NCBI GenBank assembly: GCA_013289685.1
Contig: JABCZL010000006.1
Location: 1-64,000, forward strand
DNA: 64,000 nt
Direction of reading: 5' to 3'
Source: Acidobacteriota bacterium
GTDB taxonomy: Bacteria; Acidobacteriota; Terriglobia; Terriglobales; Acidobacteriaceae
The notes beneath the pieces were generated by a model, which worked only from the letters and a program-made list of their open reading frames with translations, was not told where the DNA came from and searched no databases. Below, piece by piece: positions 49,501-56,432 of the stretch (its first letter is position 1; every line of letters starts with the position of its first letter). A program made the translations under genes and the position numbers.

Positions 49501-50000
49501 CCGTGTTTGGAGGATGGAGGCTCGCAACCTCAGCCATCCTTTATTCAGGATTGCCCGTCACTATCTTTGGCCCAAACAACAGCAACACCAACAACGGCGG
49601 ATGGGGCTTCAGTCGAGCCAATCAATACCATCCCATGATCATCCACAATCGTTCCCTTGCGGACTGGTGGGGAACGGACCAATCTGCGGACAACTCACAT
49701 ACGTGCTCGGCGAACGGTGCCTGTGCTTATGGGGATGCGGCTCAGAATACTTTCGGCACGGCCCATAACAGCACCGAGCGGGCGCCGGGCTATCGCAGCG
49801 TTGATGCATCGTTCTTCAAGGACTTCCACCTGTGGGGTGAGCAGCACGTCCTTGGCTTCCGGGCTGACTTCTTCAATCTCTTCAATATCGCCAGTTACGG
49901 AAATCCGGATAACGGGATCGATGACAGCAACTTCGGTGCAATCAGCAGCGTCCGCTCCCAGGAACGACATATCCAACTCGGTTTGCACTACTCGTTCTAG
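46575..50000 (+). CDS. TonB-dependent-receptor-like outer-membrane protein with Cna-B/carboxypeptidase-regulatory domain
   Basis: A 1141-aa protein starting at ATG 46575 after AGAGGA. Signal peptide (to about residue 26, LPSALGQ), carboxypeptidase-regulatory-like domain (about 27-110, GSITGLVTDPSGAVVVGATV), plug domain (STNEIANIPLNGRNFSSLTL; GNANGGAIVTVLKSGTNRFH) and a long beta-barrel closing with HIQLGLHYSF. It has the same architecture as the receptor at 13958 but is clearly diverged in the barrel, so it should import a different ligand. Its position before the arabinose/arabinan genes suggests arabino-oligosaccharide uptake, by inference. Confidence 0.92.
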   Translation: MRTNWFRCLVGCCLVALLCLPSALGQTVTGSITGLVTDPSGAVVVGATVIAENTATAVKTSATTNAAGVYTIRFLPIGTYTMKIDAKGFATEKVEPFPLEIDQTAKFDVKLRIAGSTTVEVKETFHPILNTTDSTLGNTLSTNEIANIPLNGRNFSSLTLFQPGAIDTDPTGMSGNNAIERNTYNSGIAAINGNREQANNYTIEGADNNEPQNNLIGYNPAPDAIAEVRVVSGNANATYGNANGGAIVTVLKSGTNRFHGSLYDLLQNEKLDANSWANGLNTPVTPKNSYTQNIFGATFGGPIVKNKLFFFGDYEGIRHHTGGSSSASVLTPAMRTGDFSALLTDAASPIQLYDTQNNFTPYANDQGVPIVNPVATYLFAHPELYPLPNRPPVSLKNGGDGLIQANFVGPQSGYVSNNQEDFKVDWTPGDKNKIAGFYSQGKGSDYTTAIIPVDFPNFNTYPTKIAGASFVHTFSPTIVNETRFGFTRVRWNNGVPSDPTGQFGYTGDAKVGIPFGTQKYVGFTGQSINNGVSYLGTNANPQVFTDNTFNYYDNLTWQRGKHFFSIGGQATRYQQNYLNAGNVGFLGQLSYNGQFTGPAGGSGWGAADFVLGRISNVQLASPLGFVGNRQWRSAVYFQDDYKMTSRLTLNLGIRYEYDQPWYEQNNKTANVLPGGIVEYAGHVPTGAATGSVVCASHACYDANYKQIMPRVGFAFQAMPKLVVRGGYGATSFFEGFSFNQRLTSSPPFSLAINSNATTPSGSSGGSPFTVDNAFSQPLGINNSLYSVWPQDVQPAYIHQFTLVTEYAITNELSFSAGYHGQVGHHLADYRNGNQLTAAQAQDLSTVGGCGAATIPAVDQTPYFSLVGECGSILTTESQARMSYNAAQFTLRQRVHHGLEYTLNYTYGKSLTDSSGNYAVSNTSFNGLSVQNGFDLNADYGPSAMDVRHSLNFVGVYDLPFGHGRAYGGNAKGALDAVFGGWRLATSAILYSGLPVTIFGPNNSNTNNGGWGFSRANQYHPMIIHNRSLADWWGTDQSADNSHTCSANGACAYGDAAQNTFGTAHNSTERAPGYRSVDASFFKDFHLWGEQHVLGFRADFFNLFNIASYGNPDNGIDDSNFGAISSVRSQERHIQLGLHYSF

Positions 50001-50179
50001 CCTCGACTTGTGGGAGGCTGCCCGGAAGCATGCGTCGCGGGTGACCTCCCAAGACCGTGAGTCTCTTTCGCCGCGCAGACAGCTCTGCATCTGTTTGCCG
50101 GACATGGGAGCTCCGCACAGTTTTGCGAACCGGAAGCGAATGCTGGACACTCTCGCGACGATCTTTATTAACGGGACCC

Positions 50180-50935
50180 ATGGCCGAAAAAGTACAGATT
50201 GAAGTTTGCGTCGATTCGGTGGCCTCTGCAATGGCCGCGCAGCAGGGCGGGGCGACCCGCATCGAGTTGTGCAGCGATCTGATCGAGGGAGGAATCACCC
50301 CCAGTGCCGGACTGATCGGGGTGGTCCGTGCCCGTGTCTCCATCGGCCTGCAGATCATCATTCGCCCCCGCGGCGGAGACTTCTGTTATACCGACGAGGA
50401 AGTCGAGGTCATGCGCCGCGACATCGTCGTGGCGAAGAACCTTGGCGCCGACGGCGTGGTGCTCGGCATCCTCAATGCCGGAGGTCACATCGATGTCCCG
50501 GGCACCCGCCAACTGGTCGAGTTGGCGCGCCCGCTCAACGTCACCTTCCATCGCGCCTTCGACATGGCCGCCGACCTGGTCCAATCTCTCGAAGACGTTT
50601 GCGCCACCGGCGCCGACCGGCTTCTAACTTCAGGCGGCGAACAAAAGTGTCTGCAAGGCGCCGAGACCATCGCCCGGCTCGCCAATTTGGCTCGCGGCCG
50701 CATTGCCATCATGGCCGGGGGTGGCATCGGTCACCATGACGCCGCCGCGATCATCGAACGTACCGGAGTCCGTGAGATTCATGTGGGACTAAGTACGCCA
50801 GTCCCCAGTCCAATGCGCTACCGCAACCCGCGGCTGTCGATGGGCAAAGTTCAGGGACGGGAATACGAGCGCGTGCAGGTGCTCGAAGAAAGTGTGCGCA
50901 GTCTGCACAGCGCCATCTTGCTGTCCAAGAGTTAG
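50180..50935 (+). CDS. cutC: CutC family protein
   Basis: A 251-aa TIM-barrel protein with the full CutC pattern: IEVCVDSVASAMAAQQGGAT, RIELCSDLIEGGITPS, IIRPRGGDFCYTDEE, DGVVLGILN, VTFHRAFDMAADL and LLTSGGEQKCLQGAETIARL. CutC was linked to copper homeostasis, but this is disputed and its enzymatic role is open; several bacteria keep it in sugar-use clusters, as here. ATG 50180 is chosen over the open frame to 50057, which has no homologous N-terminus. Confidence 0.92.
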   Translation: MAEKVQIEVCVDSVASAMAAQQGGATRIELCSDLIEGGITPSAGLIGVVRARVSIGLQIIIRPRGGDFCYTDEEVEVMRRDIVVAKNLGADGVVLGILNAGGHIDVPGTRQLVELARPLNVTFHRAFDMAADLVQSLEDVCATGADRLLTSGGEQKCLQGAETIARLANLARGRIAIMAGGGIGHHDAAAIIERTGVREIHVGLSTPVPSPMRYRNPRLSMGKVQGREYERVQVLEESVRSLHSAILLSKS

Positions 50936-50990
50936 CCAGCTTGTAAAACCACACCCACGCCATCCCCGCCAAGGTGATCCCGAACAGAGA

Positions 50991-51002
50991 GTAAACGTTT
51001 AC
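50991..51002 (+). promoter_or_regulatory. LacI-type operator GTAAACGTTTAC
   Basis: A perfect 12-bp palindrome with central CG, 60 nt before the MFS remnant and the GguC/HIBADH genes. A one-mismatch copy stands at 54515-54526 before the isomerase/kinase unit. The LacI gene at 53312 lies between them and is the obvious candidate binder. Confidence 0.72.
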
Positions 51003-51062
51003 CATATCGCGTATAACCCATACTCATCACTGCGAAGCGGTTGGGAAAAGGACGTAGCGCAT

Positions 51063-51239
51063 TTGCGGTGGCGAATCGCCATCCTGGCCAGTGCTGCGAT
51101 CGCAATCAGCTATCTTGACCGTCAGACACTGCCGGTCGCGGTGCCAGCTATCAGCAAAGACATTCCGGTGACCAACGGGCAGTTCTCTGCCCTGTAGTCC
51201 GCGTTCTTATTCTCCTACGCTCTGATGTACGCTGGCGGC
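51063..51239 (+). pseudogene. N-terminal remnant of an MFS sugar (ExuT-like) transporter
   Basis: From TTG 51063 the frame reads LRWRIAILASAAIAISYLDR then QTLPVAVPAISKDIPV, TNGQFSAL, a TAG at 51195-51197 where family members have Gln (CAG to TAG fits), and then SAFLFSYALMYAGG before homology stops. This is the start of a hexuronate/sugar major-facilitator permease: first helix plus the D-R-Q-x-L motif. The remaining ten or so helices are absent, and the GguC gene begins 15 nt later. A stop and a large deletion together show loss of function unless this is an assembly join. Confidence 0.68.
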
Positions 51240-51254
51240 GACCAAAGCGATCCC

Positions 51255-52256
51255 ATGACAAGACTCATCCAAATCAAGAAAGGTGCTTTATGCCGGGTTG
51301 CGTTGGTCGCGGAACCGAAGGTTCGATTATTAGACAACTGCCCTTCGATTTACGATCTGGCTAACATCGCTGTTGCCGCACAGATGAAGCTGAGCGAAGT
51401 GGCGCAACAAAGGGCCAGGAACGGGACGCTCGATAACGATCCAATTTATGCGGGCCAATCTGAATGGCGTCTGCTTCCAGCCATTGACCATCCTGACGAA
51501 CCCTCGCGCTGCCTGATTTCCGGCACAGGATTAACACATCTCGGCAGTGCGCGCGGGCGCCAGTCCATGCACGCAACGGTTGCCGAAGATCTGACCGACA
51601 GCATGAAGATGTTCCGTTGGGGAGTCGAAGGCGGCCGCCCGACAGAAGGGGACATCGGCATCCCGCCGGAGTGGTTCCACAAGGGCACGGGCTGCGCGCT
51701 CCGTGCTCACGGCGAACCGCTCGAGATTCCAATTTATGCGGAAGACGGTGGAGAAGAGGCTGAGGTCGCCGGCGTTTACCTGGTTGCTCCGGACGGCCGA
51801 CCCTACCGAATCGGCTTCTCCGTAGGCAACGAGTTTTCGGACCATCAATTCGAAAAAAAGAACTATTTGAACCTCGCCGGATCGAAGCTCCGCACCTGTT
51901 CCCTCGGACCAGAACTCGTGGTAGACGCAAAATTCGAATCTGTACCTGTGGCGGCGACGATCGAAAGGAATGGCAGCGTGCTCTGGACCAAAACCTACCG
52001 CACTGGGGAATCGGAGATGTGCCATAGCTTGCAAAACATCGAGCATCATCATTTCAAGTTCGACGCCCACCGCCGGCCGGGAGATGTCCACGTTCATTTC
52101 TTCGGCACAGACTGCCTCAGTTTTAGCGACCACATCCGCCTCCAGGATGGAGATGTCATGCAAGTCGCCGTCAAGGGTTACGGGCGCGCTTTGCGAAACC
52201 CGGTGCGGGTACACACGTCGAAGCACAGTCTAGTCAAAGCGATTCCTTTGGGATGA
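51255..52256 (+). CDS. GguC/AraD1-like FAH-fold protein
   Basis: A 333-aa protein starting at ATG 51255 (MTRLIQIKKGALCRVALVAE). It has the AraD1/GguC fumarylacetoacetate-hydrolase-like layout: RRVAVVEEP-like start, SGTGLTHLGSARGRQSMHA, WFHKGTGCALRAHGEPLEIP, EDGGEEAEVAGVYLV and GFSVGNEFSDHQFEKKNYLN, with metal-binding acidic residues. Relatives dehydrate L-2-keto-3-deoxyarabonate in oxidative arabinose or pentose use. The in-frame ATG 51225 belongs to the transporter remnant, and the ribosome site of the original operon may have been lost with the deletion. Its stop overlaps the start region of the next gene. Confidence 0.85.
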   Translation: MTRLIQIKKGALCRVALVAEPKVRLLDNCPSIYDLANIAVAAQMKLSEVAQQRARNGTLDNDPIYAGQSEWRLLPAIDHPDEPSRCLISGTGLTHLGSARGRQSMHATVAEDLTDSMKMFRWGVEGGRPTEGDIGIPPEWFHKGTGCALRAHGEPLEIPIYAEDGGEEAEVAGVYLVAPDGRPYRIGFSVGNEFSDHQFEKKNYLNLAGSKLRTCSLGPELVVDAKFESVPVAATIERNGSVLWTKTYRTGESEMCHSLQNIEHHHFKFDAHRRPGDVHVHFFGTDCLSFSDHIRLQDGDVMQVAVKGYGRALRNPVRVHTSKHSLVKAIPLG

Positions 52257-52264
52257 GGAAAACC

Positions 52265-53173
52265 ATGGCAAAAACAAACGTCGCCATTCTGGGATTGGGC
52301 ATCATAGGCTCGGGCATGGCCAATCGTCTGCTCTCCGCACATTTTCCGTTGGCGGTCTACAACCGCAAGCGAGACAAATGCATTCCCTTCGCCAGTAGTG
52401 GAGCGTTCATCGCCGATTCACCTCGCAATGCCGCATTGCGTTCCCAGATTATTCTCAGCATGGTGGCAGATGACGCAGCGTCCCGAGCCGTTTGGCTGGG
52501 GGAAAACGGCGCATTGGCTGGCGCCGCCCCGGGTTCGGTCCTGATCGAGTCCAGCACGCTCAGCGGAGACTGGATTCAAGAACTTGCCGCCAAGGCAACC
52601 GAGCGTGGCTGCCAATTCCTGGATGCGCCAGTTACCGGCACCAAGCCGCATGCTGCATCGGGCGAATTGGTTTTCCTCGTCGGAGGCTCGGCAGCGGCAC
52701 TCGATGCGGCCCGCCTAGTGCTTTCTGTGCTGGGTCGCGATGTCGTCTATCTCGGCCCGACCGGAAGCGGCTCGCTTATGAAGCTGATCAACAACTTCGT
52801 CTGCGGAGTGCAGGCCGCGTCATTCGCCGAAGCTCTATCCATGATCGATGCCGGCGGTCTGGACCGCAGCAAGGCCGTATCCGTTCTCACCGGCGGTGCT
52901 CCCGGAAGCGGAATCTTGAAGAGAGTTGCGGAACGAATGGCTGCTAACGACTTCACGCCAAACTTCGCGCTGCGCTGGATGGCCAAGGATCTGCGGCATG
53001 CGCTGGGGGACGCTGCAGCGAAAGGAATTCATTTACAAACTGCAGCAGGGGCGCTTGCTGTGTTCCAGCAGGCACTTGCCGAAGGCCACGGCGACGAGGA
53101 TTTCTCCGCCGTATCCAAATCATCGGTGCGACGCTCGAACTCAACTTTTTTCGTGGAGCCTTCTTCGCTCTAG
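52265..53173 (+). CDS. 3-hydroxyisobutyrate dehydrogenase-like NAD(P)-dependent oxidoreductase
   Basis: A 302-aa protein with the Rossmann motif AILGLGIIGSGMANRLL (residues 7-23), the DAPVTGTKPHAASGEL substrate loop (120-135) and catalytic Lys173/Asn177 in SGSLMKLINNFVCG. Family members oxidise 3-hydroxyisobutyrate, glycerate/tartronate semialdehyde or sugar-acid intermediates. The GguC neighbour suggests a sugar-acid substrate. ATG 52265 follows TGAGGA by 5 nt, and ATG 52253 overlaps the GguC stop; I prefer 52265. It forms an operon with GguC. Confidence 0.9.
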   Translation: MAKTNVAILGLGIIGSGMANRLLSAHFPLAVYNRKRDKCIPFASSGAFIADSPRNAALRSQIILSMVADDAASRAVWLGENGALAGAAPGSVLIESSTLSGDWIQELAAKATERGCQFLDAPVTGTKPHAASGELVFLVGGSAAALDAARLVLSVLGRDVVYLGPTGSGSLMKLINNFVCGVQAASFAEALSMIDAGGLDRSKAVSVLTGGAPGSGILKRVAERMAANDFTPNFALRWMAKDLRHALGDAAAKGIHLQTAAGALAVFQQALAEGHGDEDFSAVSKSSVRRSNSTFFVEPSSL

Positions 53174-53311
53174 TCGGCTGGGGAATGCACCAACCTAGGT
53201 GGGCGCAACCTGGCAAACGTTTGCTCGTCGCGCCCCTTGAATCCCAACTCTATCGGCAAGCTATGGTAAGATAACTCGCACTGACACTGGCCTATTCCCT
53301 GCTCAGACCCA

Positions 53312-54382
53312 ATGGATATTCGCGAAATCGCCCGGAGAGCAAAGGTTTCCACCGCCACCGTATCCAGGGCTATTAATCATGTTCCTACGGTTGACCCTCA
53401 ACTTGCCAAGCGGGTGTGGAGAGTGGTGGACGAACTGGGATATTTTCCCAACACCCAGGCTCGGGCACTGGTTTCCGGCCGGAGCCGTATTTTTGGCCTG
53501 ATCGTCTCTGAATTCACGAATCCATTTTTTCCGGAGATCGTGCAAACCTTCGAGAATCTTGCAGTCGAGAATAACTACGAGATCCTGCTCACATCCACTG
53601 TGCATGACCCAAAACGGATGGAATCGTCGGTCCGGCGCATGATCGAGCGCCGGGTGGATGGCGTGGCGATTCTGACCTTTGGCATGGAAGAAACGCTGCT
53701 CGAACACCTGCGTTTCCGTAGCGTTCCGCTGGTGTTCGTCGACGTGGGACCCGATGTCAAAGGAATAGCCAATATAAAGATCAATTATCAAAACGGAATT
53801 CGTCAAGCCGTACAGCATCTCGCCGCACTCCGGCACACGCGGATCGCGTTTGTCGCCGGTCCGTTGCATTTGAAGTCTGCACTGGCGCGGCGAGAGGCGT
53901 TCAAGGCCTCGATGATCGAAATAGGGCTCGCTCCGGATCTCATCGTAGTCGGCGATCACCGCCTCGAGGGCGGGATGCGCGCCCTGATTGACCTGAGCCT
54001 GTTAAGCACGCGGCCAACTGCCGTGCTGTGCTCCAATGACATGACGGCCATCGGAGTCATGCGGCAGGCCTATGACCAGAACATCAAAATACCGGACGAT
54101 CTTTCCGTGGTCGGGTTCGACGACATCCGCATGTCCGACTTTACAATTCCTCCCCTGACCACGGTTCAAATGTCGCAGAAGGAACTGGCCAAAATTGCTT
54201 TCCAGGCGCTCCTGAACGAGGTCGAAGACCGCCCGCCCTCGCATGAGCGCCACGAGTACGAACTGAACACCAATTTGGTGCTCAGACGTTCCACCGCGTT
54301 GGCCCCAACTGGCAAATCCTCGTCGAAATCCCCTAAAAGGGCTGGGGCCAGCAGAACTCGCCAGGCCACAACCACGGTCTAG
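53312..54382 (+). CDS. LacI family regulator of the arabinose region
   Basis: A 356-aa repressor with the LacI helix-turn-helix at residues 2-22 (IREIARRAKVSTATVSRAI), hinge to about 60, and a sugar-binding domain with IFGLIVSEFTNPFFPEIVQT, TAVLCSNDMTAIGVMRQAYD and SVVGFDDIRMSDFTIPPLTT. The C-terminal tail is basic and Ser-rich. It lies between two transcription units that each carry a GTAAACG(T/A)TTAC palindrome, so it probably controls both. The inducer is presumably arabinose or a product. No such palindrome precedes its own gene within the 138-nt gap. Confidence 0.92.
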   Translation: MDIREIARRAKVSTATVSRAINHVPTVDPQLAKRVWRVVDELGYFPNTQARALVSGRSRIFGLIVSEFTNPFFPEIVQTFENLAVENNYEILLTSTVHDPKRMESSVRRMIERRVDGVAILTFGMEETLLEHLRFRSVPLVFVDVGPDVKGIANIKINYQNGIRQAVQHLAALRHTRIAFVAGPLHLKSALARREAFKASMIEIGLAPDLIVVGDHRLEGGMRALIDLSLLSTRPTAVLCSNDMTAIGVMRQAYDQNIKIPDDLSVVGFDDIRMSDFTIPPLTTVQMSQKELAKIAFQALLNEVEDRPPSHERHEYELNTNLVLRRSTALAPTGKSSSKSPKRAGASRTRQATTTV

Positions 54383-54514
54383 CATCGGCACGGGATCGCC
54401 CTCTTTTTGCATTCGCGTCGGTCCATTCCCCAGGTAGGATTCTTTCGCCATCTCCGTAAGGCGGGTTGCAAATTGACGAGGCACGGGAATAATGTAAGAT
54501 TGGTACTCAGCTCG

Positions 54515-54526
54515 GTAAACGATTAC
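54515..54526 (+). promoter_or_regulatory. LacI-type operator GTAAACGATTAC
   Basis: It differs at one base from the perfect palindrome at 50991-51002 and lies about 140 nt before the isomerase remnant and ribulokinase. The rest of 54383-54663 shows nothing else recognisable. Confidence 0.65.
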
Positions 54527-54663
54527 TATTTTCGGGTCGCCGGTCGGGGATTCCAGCTGCGGGGCATTTCCCAACTAGTAAATCCTCCGATGAATTCGGC
54601 CGTGCCGTGGTCCTCTTCAACCTGCCTGGCCATGTGTGGTGTTGCTGGTAAAAGCGGGACGAT

Positions 54664-54828
54664 ATGACGAAGAAAAAGTTGACGATGGGCCTGATCGTGG
54701 GCAAACGCGGATTTTTCCCCGATCATCTGGCTAAGACCTCGACCGTGGCGTCGGTCGTGCATGAAGCGACCACTCGATATCTGAATTGGGACATGCACTG
54801 GCACGAATCTCCGAAGGGAGCCTGCTGA
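54664..54828 (+). pseudogene. sugar isomerase (FucI/AraA-like) reduced to its two ends
   Basis: A 54-codon frame. Residues 1-25 (MTKKKLTMGLIVGKRGFFPD, HLAKT) match the start of fucose/arabinose-isomerase-like proteins. Residues about 26-48 (STVASVVHEATTRYLNWDMH, WHE) look like the extreme C-terminus of the same family. About 400 residues between them are missing while the frame is kept. The metal and substrate residues are in the lost part, so no isomerase activity can remain. The stop overlaps the kinase ATG as TGATG, and the kinase ribosome site (AAGGGAG) sits in the surviving C-terminal codons, which may explain why this end was kept. Confidence 0.72.
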
Positions 54829-56411
54829 TGGCCATCGTGGCGGGAGTCGATTTCGGAACTCAGAGTGTCCGCGTCTCTCTTGTCGACAGCGAAAGGGGTC
54901 GGCTCGAGTCCGCCATAGCCGAGTATCCCCTGCACCGCAAACGCGAAGATCCGGAATACGCCACCCAATCCCACGACGATCACATGCGGGCACTTGCATC
55001 CGCGACGCGCGAAGCGCTGCGGAAGGCCCGCATTCCAGGAGATCAGGTGCAGGCCATTGCGCTCGACACCACGGGCTCCTCGGTGATTCCTGTCGGCAAA
55101 GACCTTCGGCCCCTCGGCGAATACTACCTGTGGTGCGACCACCGCGCTAAGGGCGAGGCTGCCGAGATTACCGAAGCGGCTCACCGAGAAGGCCTGGAGG
55201 CCATCCAGTGGTGCGGAGGGGTCTACTCGTCAGAGTGGGGGTTTTCCAAGCTGCTGCACTGGCTTCGGCACAACCCGGACAAGCGATCGGAGTTCGTTTC
55301 AGCATTCGAGCACTGTGACATGGTGGCGGCGACGTTGTGTGGTATCACTGACCCCAAGAACGTAAAGCGCAGTGTCTGCGCTATGGGGCACAAGTGGCTC
55401 TGGAACGCACAACTGGGCGGACTCCCGCCGGAGCGCTTTTTGGTGAAAGTGGACGCCTTGTTGAAGGGAGTGCGCGCCCAGCTGGATGGCGAATATGCCA
55501 CATCCGATCAAATCGCTGGCTGGCTCAGTTCCGAATGGGCGGAGAAGCTGGGGCTCAAGCCCGGCATTCCGATTCCGGTGGGAGCGTTTGACGCGCATTG
55601 GGATGCGATTGGCGCCGGCTGCCGAACCGACGACATGGTGAACGTCATCGGCACGTCGACTTGCATCATTGGAATCACTCCCTCGGTGAACTTGGTGCCG
55701 GGAGTTTGCGGCGTTGTCCAAGGCAGCGTGCACCCTCTGCACACGGGAATCGAAGCCGGACTCTCAGCCGTCGGGGACATATTCAGCGCCATCGCTTCTC
55801 GCGCCGGAACCGACGTAAATGCATTGAGCGCCGGTCTGGAGAATTATCGGGCCGGGCAGACCGGTTTACTGCGAATGACTTGGGACAACGGAGACCGCAC
55901 CGTGCTGGTGAATCCCAACTTGCGCGGCGCGACGCTGGGATGGAACCTGCAGAGCACGGCCCAGGACGAACTGTTTGCCGCGATCGAAGGCACCGCGTTT
56001 CACACCCGAGTGATTCTCGATCGCATGGCCGACAATGGAGTACCTATCAAACGGGTGATCAATGCCGGCGGCATTCCCCAAAAGAACAACGTCCTGAACC
56101 AGGTTTATGCCGACGTGTTGGGCAGGCCGGTATTGGTTCCCAGTGAGAGCGTGGTCAGTCTTGGGTCTGCCATCTTCGCTTTTCTGGCGGCCGGCATTTT
56201 CAAAAGCGTCGAGGAGGCGCAGGATAAGATTTGCCCTTCCTACAGCGCGTTCCTGCCGAATGATTCGGCGCAGCGCACGTACAACACTCTATACGCTCTC
56301 TACAGCAAGTTGTATTTCTCGCTGGGACAGCGGGGCAGCGACGGAATGGGAGAAATCCTGCCGACACTGATCGCCGTCGCGGAGTCTGCGGCAGAAGAAG
56401 CCAAGAAGTAG
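54828..56411 (+). CDS. araB: ribulokinase-like FGGY carbohydrate kinase
   Basis: A 527-aa FGGY kinase with the AraB-type markers VAGVDFGTQSVRVSLVD (phosphate-binding N-domain), ALDTTGSSVIPVG, YYLWCDHRAKGEA, PVGAFDAHWDAIGAG, NVIGTSTCIIG and RVINAGGIPQKNNVLNQVYA in the C-terminal domain. AraB phosphorylates L-ribulose (and related ketopentoses) to L-ribulose-5-phosphate. ATG 54828 overlaps the isomerase remnant's stop, with AAGGGAG 7 nt upstream. No AraD epimerase is in the window, and the isomerase that would feed it is deleted, so its substrate must come from elsewhere. L-ribulose is the best guess. Confidence 0.9.
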   Translation: MAIVAGVDFGTQSVRVSLVDSERGRLESAIAEYPLHRKREDPEYATQSHDDHMRALASATREALRKARIPGDQVQAIALDTTGSSVIPVGKDLRPLGEYYLWCDHRAKGEAAEITEAAHREGLEAIQWCGGVYSSEWGFSKLLHWLRHNPDKRSEFVSAFEHCDMVAATLCGITDPKNVKRSVCAMGHKWLWNAQLGGLPPERFLVKVDALLKGVRAQLDGEYATSDQIAGWLSSEWAEKLGLKPGIPIPVGAFDAHWDAIGAGCRTDDMVNVIGTSTCIIGITPSVNLVPGVCGVVQGSVHPLHTGIEAGLSAVGDIFSAIASRAGTDVNALSAGLENYRAGQTGLLRMTWDNGDRTVLVNPNLRGATLGWNLQSTAQDELFAAIEGTAFHTRVILDRMADNGVPIKRVINAGGIPQKNNVLNQVYADVLGRPVLVPSESVVSLGSAIFAFLAAGIFKSVEEAQDKICPSYSAFLPNDSAQRTYNTLYALYSKLYFSLGQRGSDGMGEILPTLIAVAESAAEEAKK

Positions 56412-56432
56412 GCGCGCTGGCGTGGAGCGACG

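Noticed and set aside
51225..51254. Earlier ATG for the GguC-like protein
   Set aside because: These ten codons belong to the transporter remnant, and GguC proteins begin with the MTRLIQ-type segment at 51255.
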